This document shows positions 6,925 through 17,852 of a stretch of DNA of 64,000 nucleotides, one piece after another. The stretch is from Pseudomonas sp. R-28-1W-6 (GTDB lineage Bacteria; Pseudomonadota; Gammaproteobacteria; Pseudomonadales; Pseudomonadaceae): contig NZ_WELK01000001.1 in assembly GCF_009799925.1 (NCBI RefSeq), positions 840,815 to 904,814 of the forward strand, in the 5' to 3' direction. Under the pieces are notes generated by a model that was not told the origin of the DNA, did no database searches, and saw only the letters and a list, made by a program, of their open reading frames with translations. A program made the position numbers and the translations under genes. Every line of letters begins with the position of its first letter. Position 1 is the first letter of the stretch.

Positions 6925-9900
6925 TTATACCGGCGCCCTTTCGCTGCTGCCAATCGATAAGGGGCCGAGGAAATTGCTGGCGAAGGACTCTGCCGAGAGC
7001 GGCCGGCTGACCACGTAGCCCTGGATCTGCTCGCAGCCTTCGCTGCTGAGGAAGATTTCCTGGGCCTTGGTCTCCACTCCTTCGGCGATCACGGTCATCT
7101 GCAGGCTGCGGCCGAGGGCGATGATGGCGCGGGTGATGGCGGCATCGTCGGGGTCGCCGGGCAGGCCGCGGACGAAGGATTTGTCGATCTTCAGGATGTC
7201 CAGCGGCAGGCGCTTGAGGTAGCTGAGCGAGGAGTAGCCGGTGCCGAAGTCGTCGATCGCCAGCTGCAGGCCGAGGGCCTTGAGTTCGTGGAGGATGCCC
7301 AGGGCCTCTTCGGCCTGGGTCATGATGAAACCTTCGGTGATTTCCAGTTGCAGGCGGCTGGCGTGCAGGCCGTAGTCGCGCAGGGTGTCGGCGATGCGCG
7401 CGGCCAGTTGCGGTTGGCGCAGTTGGCTGCCGGAGAGGTTGACCGACAGCGGGCCGAAGGGTGCGTGGCTGTCCTGCCAGGCGCGCATCTGCCGGCAGGC
7501 TTCCTGCAGGACCCAGTCGCCGAGCTGGAGGATCATGCCGTTTTCTTCGGCCAGGGGGATGAAGCGGTCCGGCGGGATTTCGCCGAACACCGGGTGGCTC
7601 CAGCGGATCAGCGCCTCGGCGCCGATCAGGCGGCCGCTGCTCAGGCACATCTTGGGCTGGTAGTGCAGGCTCAGCTCGTCGCGTTCGATGGCGCGGCGCA
7701 GTTCGTGCTCCAGGGTCATGCGCTCGGTGGCCTGGAAGGTCAGGCTGCGGGTGTAGAACTCGATGCGGTTGCGCCCCTTGGCCTTGGAGCTGTACATGGC
7801 CGCGTCGGCATTCTTCACCAGGGTGGCGACGTCGTTGCCGTCCTCCGGGAACAGGCTGATGCCGATGCTGGCGCTGATGAAGAACTCGTGGCTGTCGACC
7901 TGGAACGGCGCGTTGAAGCAGGTCAGCAGCTTGGTTGCGACGCGTTCGGCATCCCGTTGCTGGTGCAGGCCGGGGAGCAGGACGATGAACTCGTCGCCGC
8001 CGAGGCGGGCCACGGTGTCGACGTCGCGCAGCTGCTCGCGCAGGCGCTGGGCAATGCTCTTCAGCAGGGCGTCGCCGACCGGGTGGCCGAGGCTGTCGTT
8101 GATGTGCTTGAAGCGGTCGAGGTCGAGGAAGACCACGGCTCCCTGCTGGTTGTCCGAGCGCGCATCGTTGAGCGCGGCATTCAGCCTGCTCTCGAACAGC
8201 AGGCGGTTGGGCAGGCCGGTCAGTGGGTCATGGTGGGCCTGGTGGTCGAGGCGCGCCTGGGCATGCTTGAGGGTGCTGATGTCGGCGAACACGGCGACGA
8301 AATGGGTGATGGCACCGCCGGCATTGCGCACTGCGCTGATGGTCAGCCATTCCGGGAACAGCTCGCCATTCTTGCGCTTGTTCCAGATTTCCCCCTGCCA
8401 GTGGCCGACGGCGGAGAGCTGGTGCCACATGGCGGCATAGAAGGCGCTGTCGTGCTGGCCGGAGGAGAGCAGGCGCGGCGACTGGCCGAGGGCTTCCGCC
8501 TCGCTGTAGCCGGTGATTTCGCTGAAGGCGCGGTTGACTGCGGTGATGCGCTGGTCGGTGTCGGTGATCATCACCCCTTCGGCGGTGTTTTCGAACACGG
8601 TGGCGGCCTGGTGCAGGCGCTCCTGCATCTGCTGGCGTTCGGTGATGTCGCGGGCGATGGTGAGGATGCATTGTTCCTCGTCGACCATGATCAGCTGCGC
8701 CGACAGTTCGGTGAGGCGCAGTTGCCCGCCCCGGGTGCGGATCCAGGCGTTCAGGTTGCGGGCCTGGCCATGCTGGCGGAGCTGCTCGATCATCTGCAGG
8801 CGATCCTGCGGGTCGGCCCACAGCTCGAGCTGCAGGGTCGACTGGCCGATCACTTCCTGGCTCTCGTAGCCGGTGATACGGCTGAAACCCTCGTTGGCTT
8901 CCAGCATGCAGCCATCCTGCAGGCGGGTGATCAGCAGGCCGTCCGGCGAGCCGTGGAAGGCCTTGGCGAACTTCTCCTCGGAAATCTTCAGCTGCTGCTG
9001 GGTGCGCTTCAGTTCGGTGATGTTGCGTACTGCGACGATCAGCGCCTGGTTGCCGTCGACGAATACCGGCTGGGCCGAAATCAGGCCGCTGAACAGTTCG
9101 CCGTTGCCGCGCCGGAACGGCATCTCGAGGTTGCTCAGCGCCTCGCCCTGCAGGCGGGCGAGCAGCTGCGGGCCGATGCCGGGCAGGCCCCAGATATCCA
9201 GCTCGGTGGCGGTCTTGCCGACGGCCTGGGCGGCGGTGATGCCGAACTCCTGTTCGAAGGTCTGGTTGACCTCCAGCAGCACGCCGTCGCTGCGCCGGGT
9301 GATCACCAGGATGTCCGGGCAGTTGTGGAAGACCGAGGTGAACTTCTGTTCGGACAGCTGGCGCGCCTGTTCGGCCTGCTTGGTGTCGCTGATGTCGATC
9401 ATCAGGCCGCGCAGGATCTGTTTGCCGTCCTGCTGGATCGGCGTGACGATGTCGCGAATCCACACCACCCGGCCGTCGGCTGCCAGCATGCGGTAGTCGA
9501 GACTGTGGGCGCGGCCGGCCAGGCTCTCGCTGACGCAGTAGTTGAGGGCGGATTCGGCATCGTCCGGGTGCAGGGTGCGCTGCCAGAAGCCCGGCTCCAG
9601 CCAGTCGTTCAGCGGGTAGCCGAGCAGGCGTTCGGCGTGCGGGGAGACGTAGGTGAAACAGTAGTCGTCCAGGCGCATTTCCCAGGCGATCGCGTTGAGG
9701 CTTTCGACCAGGCCGCGGTAGTGCTGGGCGCTGTTGCGCAGCTGCAGTTCGAGTGCGTGGCGCCCGCGTATCTCCTGGCTCAGGCGGCGGTTGATGCGCA
9801 GCAGGGCGGTGAGGATCAGGGCCGCCGCCAGCAGCGCCGGCAGGCCATAGAGCAGGGCCTGCTGCCAGAACTGCCGGCGATCCAGTACGCCGCCGACCCA

Positions 9901-10656
9901 GGGTTCCTGCAGTTTTTCGATTTCCTTGGCGCTGAGATCGGCGAACAGCTTGTCGAGAATGCCGATCAGCACCGCCTGGCTGTGTGGCGCGGCCATCGCC
10001 AGCTGGTAGCGGTAGGGCGTCTCGCCGCTGACATAGAGGCCTTCGAGCTTGAGCTGGCGCATGCTCCAGACACTGGAGGCGAGGTCGCCGACCAAGGCGT
10101 CGGCCTGGCCGGTGGCGACCGCTTGCAGGGCGGCGCTGACGCTGGCCAGCGGCAGCAGGTTGAGGTCCGGATGGCGACTGCGCAGCAGCTCGTGGGGGGC
10201 GTAGTCCTTGACCACCGCGACTTTCAGGCCGTACAGCTGCTGCAGCGTGTGCGGTTGTGCGCCGTTGGTGTGGGCGATGATGACGATCGGAAAGTCGAGG
10301 TAGGGGCGGGTGAAGGCCAGGTCCCGCTGGCGCTCCGGGGTGGCCATCACGCCCGGCAGCAGGTCGAGCTGGCCGCTTTTGGCGCTGCTCAGCAGTTCGC
10401 TCCAGCTGCGTGGCTCGACCGGCACCAGGTCGATCTCCAGGCGCTCTTCGATCAGCCCCACATAGCTGGCGCTGAGCCCCTGGTAGCGCCCCTGCTCGTC
10501 GCGGAACTCGAAGGGCGGCCAGGAGGCATCGACGCCGAGGCGCAGTTGCGGGTGTGCGGCCAGCCAGGCTTGTTCGCTCGCACTGAGGGTGAGCGCTTGC
10601 GCCGGGGCTGCCCAGTACGCCAGACACAACAGGAGAATGGCCAGCCAACGCGACAT
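6925..10656 (-). CDS. rmcA: RmcA-type dual GGDEF-EAL redox/amino-acid sensor phosphodiesterase
   Basis: 1243 residues from the ATG at 10654-10656, which begins a signal peptide (MSRWLAILLLCLAYWAAPAQA); the open frame extends upstream into rpoD but that part is not used. Order: periplasmic Venus-flytrap domain (about 30-255), transmembrane helix (about 262-283), four PAS domains (about 300-820), GGDEF (motif GGDEF at 886-890) and EAL (E1014-A-L, later DDFGTGYSSL). In P. aeruginosa RmcA (PA0575, 1245 residues, also next to rpoD) tunes c-di-GMP to redox/phenazine state, and its flytrap domain binds arginine. Both catalytic signatures are intact here, so phosphodiesterase activity stimulated by GTP on the GGDEF domain is expected. 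Confidence 0.93.
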   Translation of the reverse strand: MSRWLAILLLCLAYWAAPAQALTLSASEQAWLAAHPQLRLGVDASWPPFEFRDEQGRYQGLSASYVGLIEERLEIDLVPVEPRSWSELLSSAKSGQLDLLPGVMATPERQRDLAFTRPYLDFPIVIIAHTNGAQPHTLQQLYGLKVAVVKDYAPHELLRSRHPDLNLLPLASVSAALQAVATGQADALVGDLASSVWSMRQLKLEGLYVSGETPYRYQLAMAAPHSQAVLIGILDKLFADLSAKEIEKLQEPWVGGVLDRRQFWQQALLYGLPALLAAALILTALLRINRRLSQEIRGRHALELQLRNSAQHYRGLVESLNAIAWEMRLDDYCFTYVSPHAERLLGYPLNDWLEPGFWQRTLHPDDAESALNYCVSESLAGRAHSLDYRMLAADGRVVWIRDIVTPIQQDGKQILRGLMIDISDTKQAEQARQLSEQKFTSVFHNCPDILVITRRSDGVLLEVNQTFEQEFGITAAQAVGKTATELDIWGLPGIGPQLLARLQGEALSNLEMPFRRGNGELFSGLISAQPVFVDGNQALIVAVRNITELKRTQQQLKISEEKFAKAFHGSPDGLLITRLQDGCMLEANEGFSRITGYESQEVIGQSTLQLELWADPQDRLQMIEQLRQHGQARNLNAWIRTRGGQLRLTELSAQLIMVDEEQCILTIARDITERQQMQERLHQAATVFENTAEGVMITDTDQRITAVNRAFSEITGYSEAEALGQSPRLLSSGQHDSAFYAAMWHQLSAVGHWQGEIWNKRKNGELFPEWLTISAVRNAGGAITHFVAVFADISTLKHAQARLDHQAHHDPLTGLPNRLLFESRLNAALNDARSDNQQGAVVFLDLDRFKHINDSLGHPVGDALLKSIAQRLREQLRDVDTVARLGGDEFIVLLPGLHQQRDAERVATKLLTCFNAPFQVDSHEFFISASIGISLFPEDGNDVATLVKNADAAMYSSKAKGRNRIEFYTRSLTFQATERMTLEHELRRAIERDELSLHYQPKMCLSSGRLIGAEALIRWSHPVFGEIPPDRFIPLAEENGMILQLGDWVLQEACRQMRAWQDSHAPFGPLSVNLSGSQLRQPQLAARIADTLRDYGLHASRLQLEITEGFIMTQAEEALGILHELKALGLQLAIDDFGTGYSSLSYLKRLPLDILKIDKSFVRGLPGDPDDAAITRAIIALGRSLQMTVIAEGVETKAQEIFLSSEGCEQIQGYVVSRPLSAESFASNFLGPLSIGSSERAPV

Positions 10657-10717
10657 GCAGGCGGTTTCCGCAGCAAGGGATATTCGTGCAGTGTAGTCGG
10701 GCGTGACGTCGGGCATA

Positions 10718-10746
10718 AAGCAAAACCCCCGGTTTGCGCCGGGGGT
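10718..10746 (-). terminator. Terminator after rpoD
   Basis: On the minus strand the stem ACCCCCGG/CCGGGGGT (10725-10732 with 10739-10746) is followed by a T-rich run (TTTTGCTTTAT). It closes the rpsU-dnaG-rpoD operon before rmcA on the same strand. Confidence 0.85.
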
Positions 10747-10753
10747 TCTGGTT

Positions 10754-12598
<1,845 letters not shown>

Positions 12599-12665
12599 AA
12601 CACCCTATCCATTGAAGGTCTTGGCGGGCAAAAAACAAGCCGAGGATTATACCCGATTCGAGGCC

Positions 12666-14642
12666 TCAAGCGCCAGTTGAGGTCGGGGAAGCGGGCGAAT
12701 GGTTGCGATTGAGCAGGTTTCGCAGCTGCTCCTTTTCCTCGGTATTCAATTCACTTTGACGGGCTTTGCGCAGCAGTTGTTCCAGGCTGCGCTCGCGTTG
12801 GCGGGCTACCAAGCTAGTTATAGTGTCGAAAAACTGTTGTTCAAGGTTGTCGACGGAAATCAGCCATTCCTTTTCCGCCAGGGCACGCAGCAGGCGGCCC
12901 TGTTCGGTGCCGTGCCAGCGCGCGATCAGTTGCAGCGAGCGCAGGTTCGGGCTCTTCTGCAGGGCGCCGAGCAGGGCGACCAGCAGTTGGGCGTAGGTGT
13001 CGTCTTCGGCGGCGAAATGGCTGACATCCTCGACTTTCTGCGCCAGGTTGGGATGGTGCAGCAGGGTGCGCAGGGCGGTCAGGGTCGGCGATTCGACGCT
13101 GACGGCCTTGCGCGGTATGCGCGGCTGGTCGTCGCGCCCGCCTTTTTTCCAGTTGCCGTCCTTCTTCCATGGCTTGCCTTCGCCTTTCTTCCAGTTCTTC
13201 TTCGGTTCGAAGGCCTCCTGGGGCGGCTCGATATGGTCGGCGTAGTCGGCGACATCGCCGTATTCCGGCTGCGCATCGTAATAGTGATCGGCGGCGGGGG
13301 CGTAATCCTGCGGGCTGCTGGGTGTGGGCGGCGGCGTGCTGCGGCTCAGTTGTGCCAGGGCGTCGGCGGTGAGGCCGGTGATTTCGCCCAGGCGCATGCG
13401 CATCAGGGCGCGCAGGTTGTTGCCGGGAATCTGCTCGATCAGCGGGCTGGCCAGGGTCGCCAGGTGCGCCTTGCCTTCCAGGGAGCGCGGGTCGGCCTCT
13501 TCGCACAGCTGCTGGAAGAAATAGTCGGCCAGCGGCTGGGCGTGCTGGTTGATGCGGGCGCGGAAGGCGTCGGTGCCTTCGGCGCGGACCAGGCTGTCCG
13601 GGTCCTCGCCTTCGGGGAGGAACAGGAAGCGCGCGCGGCGCCCGTCCTGCAGGCTCGGCAGGGTCGATTCGAGGGCGCGCCAGGCGGCCTTGCGCCCGGC
13701 GGCGTCGCCGTCGAAGCAGAACAGCACGCTGGGCACGATGCGGAACAGGCGCTTGAGGTGTTCCTCGCTGGTGGCGGTGCCGAGGGTGGCCACGGCGTTG
13801 CGCAGGCCTTGCTGGGCCAGGGCGATGACGTCCATGTAGCCCTCGACCACCATGATCTCGTCGAGGTCGCGGTTGTTCTTGCGCGCCTCGTACAGGCCGT
13901 AGAGTTCCTGGCCCTTGTGGAACACCGGGGTTTCCGGGGAGTTCAGGTACTTGGGCTTGTCATCGCCGAGCACCCGGCCGCCGAAGGCGATGATCCGCCC
14001 GCGGCTGTCGCGGATGGGGAACATCACGCGGTCGCGGAAGCGGTCGTAGCGCTTGCCGGTTTCGGCGTTTTCGATCAGCAGGCCGGCGTCGATCATTGCC
14101 TTCTGCTGCGGGGTGTCGCCGCCCAGGTGCTTGAGCAGGTTGTCCCAGCCCGGCGGGGCGAAGCCGAGGCCGAAGTCGCGGGCGATCTCGCCGGACAGGC
14201 CGCGGCCCTTGAGGTAGTCCACCGCCGCCTTGCGCGTCGGGTGGCTCTTCAGGGCCTGGCGGTAGTAGTCACTGGCGGCGGTCAGCAGCGGGTAGAGCGG
14301 CGAGTCGGTGGGCTGGCGCGGCTTGCTGTGGCGTCCGCCTTCCTCGCGGGGGATTTCCATGCCGGCGCGCTTGGCCAGTTCCTCGATGGCCTGGGGAAAA
14401 TCCAGGTTGTCGTGGTCCATGATGAAGCCGAGCGCGTTGCCGCCGGCACCGCAGCCGAAGCAGTAGTAGAACTGCTTGTCCGGGCTGACGCTGAAGGAAG
14501 GGGTCTTTTCCTTGTGGAACGGGCAGCAGGCCGTGTAGTTCTTGCCGGCCTTCTTGATCTGGATGCGCGAACTCACCACCTCGACTATGTCGGTGCGGTT
14601 GAGCAGGTCATCGATGAAGGATTGCGGGATCAGGCCGGCCAT
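12666..14642 (-). CDS. dnaG: DNA primase
   Basis: 658 residues. The N-terminal CHC2 zinc finger has ligands C40, H43, C61 and C64 (CCPFHKEKTPSF and CFGCGAGG). The catalytic TOPRIM domain contains VVEGYMDV and the downstream acidic DGDAAG motif. A linker rich in Lys and Trp (EPKKNWKKGEGKPWKKDG, around 470-500) precedes the C-terminal DnaB-helicase-binding domain, which ends in RKARQSELNTEEKEQLRNLL. The enzyme makes RNA primers at the replication fork. The Lys/Trp-rich linker is more basic than in E. coli DnaG. It sits between rpsU and rpoD, with a partial terminator upstream. Confidence 0.98.
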   Translation of the reverse strand: MAGLIPQSFIDDLLNRTDIVEVVSSRIQIKKAGKNYTACCPFHKEKTPSFSVSPDKQFYYCFGCGAGGNALGFIMDHDNLDFPQAIEELAKRAGMEIPREEGGRHSKPRQPTDSPLYPLLTAASDYYRQALKSHPTRKAAVDYLKGRGLSGEIARDFGLGFAPPGWDNLLKHLGGDTPQQKAMIDAGLLIENAETGKRYDRFRDRVMFPIRDSRGRIIAFGGRVLGDDKPKYLNSPETPVFHKGQELYGLYEARKNNRDLDEIMVVEGYMDVIALAQQGLRNAVATLGTATSEEHLKRLFRIVPSVLFCFDGDAAGRKAAWRALESTLPSLQDGRRARFLFLPEGEDPDSLVRAEGTDAFRARINQHAQPLADYFFQQLCEEADPRSLEGKAHLATLASPLIEQIPGNNLRALMRMRLGEITGLTADALAQLSRSTPPPTPSSPQDYAPAADHYYDAQPEYGDVADYADHIEPPQEAFEPKKNWKKGEGKPWKKDGNWKKGGRDDQPRIPRKAVSVESPTLTALRTLLHHPNLAQKVEDVSHFAAEDDTYAQLLVALLGALQKSPNLRSLQLIARWHGTEQGRLLRALAEKEWLISVDNLEQQFFDTITSLVARQRERSLEQLLRKARQSELNTEEKEQLRNLLNRNHSPASPTSTGA

Positions 14643-14731
14643 GGAGTCGTCAGTGTGCTGGTGCCAGAGGCGGGAGCATAAACGAAAAAACTCCGATCAT
14701 TCGCCGGCTGGCGAAGCGGAGTGCGGTGGAG

Positions 14732-14763
14732 CCTGAAAATGCAAAGCCCGGCGTGAGCCGGGC
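14732..14763 (-). terminator. Partial terminator between rpsU and dnaG
   Basis: On the minus strand the stem GCCCGGC/GCCGGGC with a 4-nt loop is followed by the interrupted T-run TTTGCATTTTC. A leaky terminator at this point is a known feature of the macromolecular-synthesis operon, lowering dnaG expression relative to rpsU. Confidence 0.75.
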
Positions 14764-14795
14764 CATGCGGAAACCTTTGCGGCGTGACTGATGAC

Positions 14796-15011
14796 TCAGT
14801 ACAGGCGCTCGCGGCGGCGCTGTTCGCGCTGCACTTTCTTCGCGTGACGCTTAACAGCAGCAGCTGCCTTGCGCTTGCGCTCGGTGGTTGGCTTCTCGTA
14901 GAACTCGCGGCTGCGCACTTCGGCCAATACACCGGCCTTTTCGCAGGAGCGCTTGAAGCGACGCAGAGCTACGTCGAAGGGTTCGTTCTCTTTAACTTTG
15001 ACGGCTGGCAT
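14796..15011 (-). CDS. rpsU: 30S ribosomal protein S21
   Basis: 71 residues, typical length, starting [21 protein letters not shown] and ending in the very basic tail [14 protein letters not shown]21 binds near the anti-Shine-Dalgarno end of 16S rRNA and helps translation initiation. It is the first gene of the rpsU-dnaG-rpoD operon, with its own promoter at 15096-15124 and a leaky terminator before dnaG. Confidence 0.98.
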   Translation of the reverse strand: MPAVKVKENEPFDVALRRFKRSCEKAGVLAEVRSREFYEKPTTERKRKAAAAVKRHAKKVQREQRRRERLY

Positions 15012-15095
15012 CCAGGTCGTACCTTCACTGTTTTACCGAATGGACGACGCGATCCGGCTAGGGCACGGGAATACGTCGGTTTTCAAGGGCTGCGG

Positions 15096-15124
15096 ATATT
15101 AACGCCAAGCGCCACAGAATGCAA
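15096..15124 (-). promoter_or_regulatory. Sigma-70 promoter of rpsU
   Basis: On the minus strand TTGCAT (15119-15124) and TAATAT (15096-15101) are separated by 17 bp, about 85 bp upstream of the rpsU ATG. It is the best match in the rpsU-tsaD divergent region. Confidence 0.7.
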
Positions 15125-15213
15125 AGCCTCTGATCGAAAAGCGCTGGTCGGCCCGCAGGGCGGCGATTATTATGCGCGCCTTCGAATTTCCCCGTTATTA
15201 AAGGCGCAAACCC

Positions 15214-16239
15214 ATGCTGGTGCTGGGCTTGGAAACTTCCTGCGATGAAACCGGCGTCGCTCTGTACGACAGCGAACGCGGCCTGCTGGCCGACGCCCTA
15301 TTCAGCCAGATCGAGCAACACCGCGTGTTTGGCGGGGTGGTGCCGGAGCTGGCCTCGCGCGATCACGTCAAGCGCATGCTGCCGCTGATCCGCGAGGTGC
15401 TGGCCGAGGCGCAGGTCGCGCCGGCGCAGATCGACGGCATCGCCTACACCGCGGGCCCCGGCCTGGTCGGTGCGCTGCTGGTCGGCGCCTCCTGCGCCCA
15501 GGCGCTGGCCTTTGCCTGGGGCATTCCGGCCCTCGGCGTGCACCACATGGAAGGCCACCTGCTGGCGCCCATGCTGGAAGAACAGCCGCCGGCCTTTCCG
15601 TTCGTCGCCTTGCTGGTTTCCGGCGGGCATACCCAGCTGGTTCGCGTCGACGGCATCGGCCGCTACCAGTTGCTCGGCGAATCGCTGGACGACGCCGCCG
15701 GCGAGGCCTTCGACAAGACCGCCAAGCTGATGGGCCTGCCCTATCCGGGTGGTCCGGAGATCGCCCGCCTGGCCGAAACCGGTACGCCGGGGCGCTTCAC
15801 CTTCCCGCGGCCGATGACCGATCGCCCTGGCCTGGACTTCAGCTTCAGCGGGCTGAAGACCTTCACCCTGAATACCTGGCTGCAGTGTCGCGACGCCGGC
15901 GATGCCAGCGAACAGACCCGCGCCGACGTGGCCCTGGCCTTCCAGCAGGCGGTGGTGGATACCCTGACCATCAAGTGCCGGCGCGCGCTCAAGCAGTGCG
16001 GCCTGAACAGCCTGGTGATCGCCGGCGGGGTCAGTGCCAACCAGGCGCTGCGCCGTTCCCTGGAGAAGATGCTCGGCGAGCTCAAGGGCCGGGTGTTCTA
16101 CGCGCGGCCGCGTTTTTGCACCGACAACGGCGCGATGATCGCCTATGCCGGCTGCCAGCGCCTGCAGGCCGGCCAGCAGGGCGGTCCAGCGATCGGCGTG
16201 CAGGCGCGTTGGCCGATGGAGCAGTTGCCGGCCCTGTAA
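15214..16239 (+). CDS. tsaD: tRNA N6-adenosine threonylcarbamoyltransferase
   Basis: 341 residues. TsaD (formerly Gcp) with TsaB and TsaE transfers threonylcarbamoyl to A37 of ANN-decoding tRNAs. The iron-binding HHMEGH motif gives H111 and H115; the actin-like nucleotide-binding fold shows [22 protein letters not shown] and [13 protein letters not shown], the last carrying the C-terminal Asp ligand. The ATG at 15214 follows an AAAGG ribosome site. It is divergent from rpsU, the same neighbourhood as in other gammaproteobacteria. The tRNAs it modifies include the AUA-reading Ile2 tRNA encoded in this window. Confidence 0.98.
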   Translation: MLVLGLETSCDETGVALYDSERGLLADALFSQIEQHRVFGGVVPELASRDHVKRMLPLIREVLAEAQVAPAQIDGIAYTAGPGLVGALLVGASCAQALAFAWGIPALGVHHMEGHLLAPMLEEQPPAFPFVALLVSGGHTQLVRVDGIGRYQLLGESLDDAAGEAFDKTAKLMGLPYPGGPEIARLAETGTPGRFTFPRPMTDRPGLDFSFSGLKTFTLNTWLQCRDAGDASEQTRADVALAFQQAVVDTLTIKCRRALKQCGLNSLVIAGGVSANQALRRSLEKMLGELKGRVFYARPRFCTDNGAMIAYAGCQRLQAGQQGGPAIGVQARWPMEQLPAL

Positions 16240-16258
16240 GGCCGGCGCGCCGGGGCAT

Positions 16259-16828
16259 TCAGAAGTGGCGTTCGCGTCCGGCGAACAGGTCGCGTAAATT
16301 GCGCCGATGACGCCAGACGATCAGCCCGGTGAGGGCGCACATCGGCAACAGCGCCGCCGGCTGCTGCCAGGCCAGGAGCGGCAGGGTCAGCGGTGTGGCG
16401 ATCAGCGAGGCGAGTGAGCTGGTGCGGGTGAGGATGAACGTCAGCGCCCAGGCGGCGAGCGCCAGCAGGGCCGCCGGCGGATACAGGCCGAGCAGCATGC
16501 CGGCGGCAGTGGCCACGCCCTTGCCACCCTTGAAGCGGAAATACAGCGGGTACAGATGGCCGATCACGGCGGCGAGGCCGATCCAGGCCTGTTGCTGGAT
16601 GGCAAAGCCGAGCTGGCCGGCGATCAGGATCGGCAGCAGGCCCTTGAACAGGTCGCCGAGCAGGGTGAGGATGGCCAGCTTCTTGCCCGCCACCCGCAGC
16701 ATGTTGGTGGCGCCGGGGTTGCCGGAGCCATTGGTGCGCGGGTCCGGCCCACCGCTCAGGCGGCTGAGCAGGATGGCGAAGGACAGCGAGCCGAGCAGGT
16801 AGGCGAGCAGTACCAACAGCCAGAACAT
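16259..16828 (-). CDS. plsY: Acyl-phosphate:glycerol-3-phosphate acyltransferase
   Basis: 189 residues when started at the second ATG (16826-16828, [17 protein letters not shown]), the usual Pseudomonas length; an ATG three codons earlier (16837) would give 192. A five-helix inner-membrane protein with the family motifs [24 protein letters not shown] and [16 protein letters not shown]. It makes lysophosphatidic acid from acyl-phosphate, the first committed phospholipid step with PlsX. It is convergent with tsaD; the gap holds the 12-bp palindrome CCGGCGCGCCGG (16242-16253). It is divergent from folB. Confidence 0.95.
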   Translation of the reverse strand: MFWLLVLLAYLLGSLSFAILLSRLSGGPDPRTNGSGNPGATNMLRVAGKKLAILTLLGDLFKGLLPILIAGQLGFAIQQQAWIGLAAVIGHLYPLYFRFKGGKGVATAAGMLLGLYPPAALLALAAWALTFILTRTSSLASLIATPLTLPLLAWQQPAALLPMCALTGLIVWRHRRNLRDLFAGRERHF

Positions 16829-16904
16829 GGTATCCATTCCGGGGCGAGTGAGCCCCGATTCTAGCGGCGGGACACACTCCTTGTCGTGCTGTGGAGTTAA
16901 GTGC

Positions 16905-17258
16905 TTGGACAAAGTCTTTATCGAGGGCCTGGAAGTCGACACGCTGATCGGCGCGTACGACTGGGAGCGCGGCATTCGCCAATGCCTGCGCCTGGACCTG
17001 ACCTTCGCCTGGGATATCCGCCCGGCCGCCTCCACCGACGACCTGACCCTGGCGCTGGATTACGCCGCGGTGAACCAGCATGTGCAGGCGTTTGCCGGCG
17101 CCGCGCAGTTCCAGCTGGTGGAGACCTTTGCCGAGCGCCTGGCCGCCAGCCTGCTGGAGCGCTTCGGCATGCCCTGGCTGCGCCTCAAGGTGACCAAGCC
17201 CGGTGCCAATCCGGCGGCCCGTGCGGTCGGGGTGGCAATCGAGCGCAGCCGACCATGA
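16905..17258 (+). CDS. folB: Dihydroneopterin aldolase (TTG start)
   Basis: 117 residues starting at the TTG at 16905 (read as [21 protein letters not shown]). GGAG lies 8 bp upstream and the length fits FolB; an upstream in-frame ATG would add a low-quality N-terminus reaching into plsY. The enzyme converts dihydroneopterin to 6-hydroxymethyl-dihydropterin plus glycolaldehyde in folate synthesis; many FolB also act as epimerases. The conserved DYAAV and [10 protein letters not shown] stretches and the KPGANP loop are present. Its stop overlaps the folK start by 4 bp (ATGA), so the two are translationally coupled. Confidence 0.93.
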   Translation: MDKVFIEGLEVDTLIGAYDWERGIRQCLRLDLTFAWDIRPAASTDDLTLALDYAAVNQHVQAFAGAAQFQLVETFAERLAASLLERFGMPWLRLKVTKPGANPAARAVGVAIERSRP

Positions 17259-17788
17259 CCCATATCCTGCTCGGCCTGGGCAGCAATTTCGAGCGTGAGC
17301 GTCACCTGCAGGCCGGGCTGGATGCTCTGGCCGGCTTTCTCCATGACCTGCGCTGTTCGCCGGTATTCGAGAGCGCGCCGGTGGGGATCAAGAGCGGGCC
17401 GTTCTTCAACCTGGTGGTGAGCGCGCGCACCGAGCTGCCGCTGACCGAGCTGGACCGCCGGCTGAAGTTCATCGAGGCCGACAACGGCCGCTATGCGCCG
17501 AACCGCAAGGGCTTGCCGCTGGATATCGACGTGCTGCTGTACGACGAGCTGGTCGGCAACTTCGATGGGCTGATCCTGCCGCGCGCGGAAATCCTCAGCA
17601 ATGCCTTCGTGCTCTGGCCGCTGGCGCTGCTGGTGCCAGAGCTGTTGCACCCGGGAACCGGCAAGCCCTTCGCCCAGCTCTGGGCGCAGGCGCAGATCGA
17701 CCAGCAGCTGTGGCCGGTCGCCTTCGACTGGCGTGGCGTGGCGCTGACTCCACCGGCGCTGATCCAGGCCTTTCCCGCACCGCGCTAA
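17255..17788 (+). CDS. folK: 6-hydroxymethyl-7,8-dihydropterin pyrophosphokinase
   Basis: 177 residues from the ATG at 17255, overlapping folB by 4 bp. HPPK signatures: GLGSNFERE at the N-terminus, FFNLVV, and LPLDIDVLLYDELV, which holds the magnesium-binding Asp pair DID. It transfers pyrophosphate from ATP to the FolB product. The sequence between (NRKGLPLDID) fits the HPPK consensus loosely, as in the second HPPK paralogue of pseudomonads that lies next to folB and plsY; a further folK next to panB is usual elsewhere in Pseudomonas genomes and is not in this window. Confidence 0.9.
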   Translation: MTHILLGLGSNFERERHLQAGLDALAGFLHDLRCSPVFESAPVGIKSGPFFNLVVSARTELPLTELDRRLKFIEADNGRYAPNRKGLPLDIDVLLYDELVGNFDGLILPRAEILSNAFVLWPLALLVPELLHPGTGKPFAQLWAQAQIDQQLWPVAFDWRGVALTPPALIQAFPAPR

Positions 17789-17819
17789 GCGCCCGTCGAC
17801 GCAGCGCCGGGCGGGTGTC

Positions 17820-17841
17820 GGTGCGCATGGCGCACCCTGCG
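17820..17841. repeat. Half copy of the GTAGGGTGCGC palindromic repeat family
   Basis: GGTGCGCATGGCGCACCCTGCG lies between convergent folK and cca and matches the right arm of the complete copies at 34548-34611 and 54532-54595. Confidence 0.6.
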
Positions 17842-17852
17842 AAGCACCCTGA

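Noticed and set aside
12699..14681. 660-codon open frame antisense to dnaG
   Set aside because: Shadow of dnaG; no recognisable motif, and dnaG is certain on the other strand.
16242..16253. CCGGCGCGCCGG palindrome as a regulatory site
   Set aside because: Short GC palindromes are expected at this base composition; it lies between convergent genes and has no T-run.
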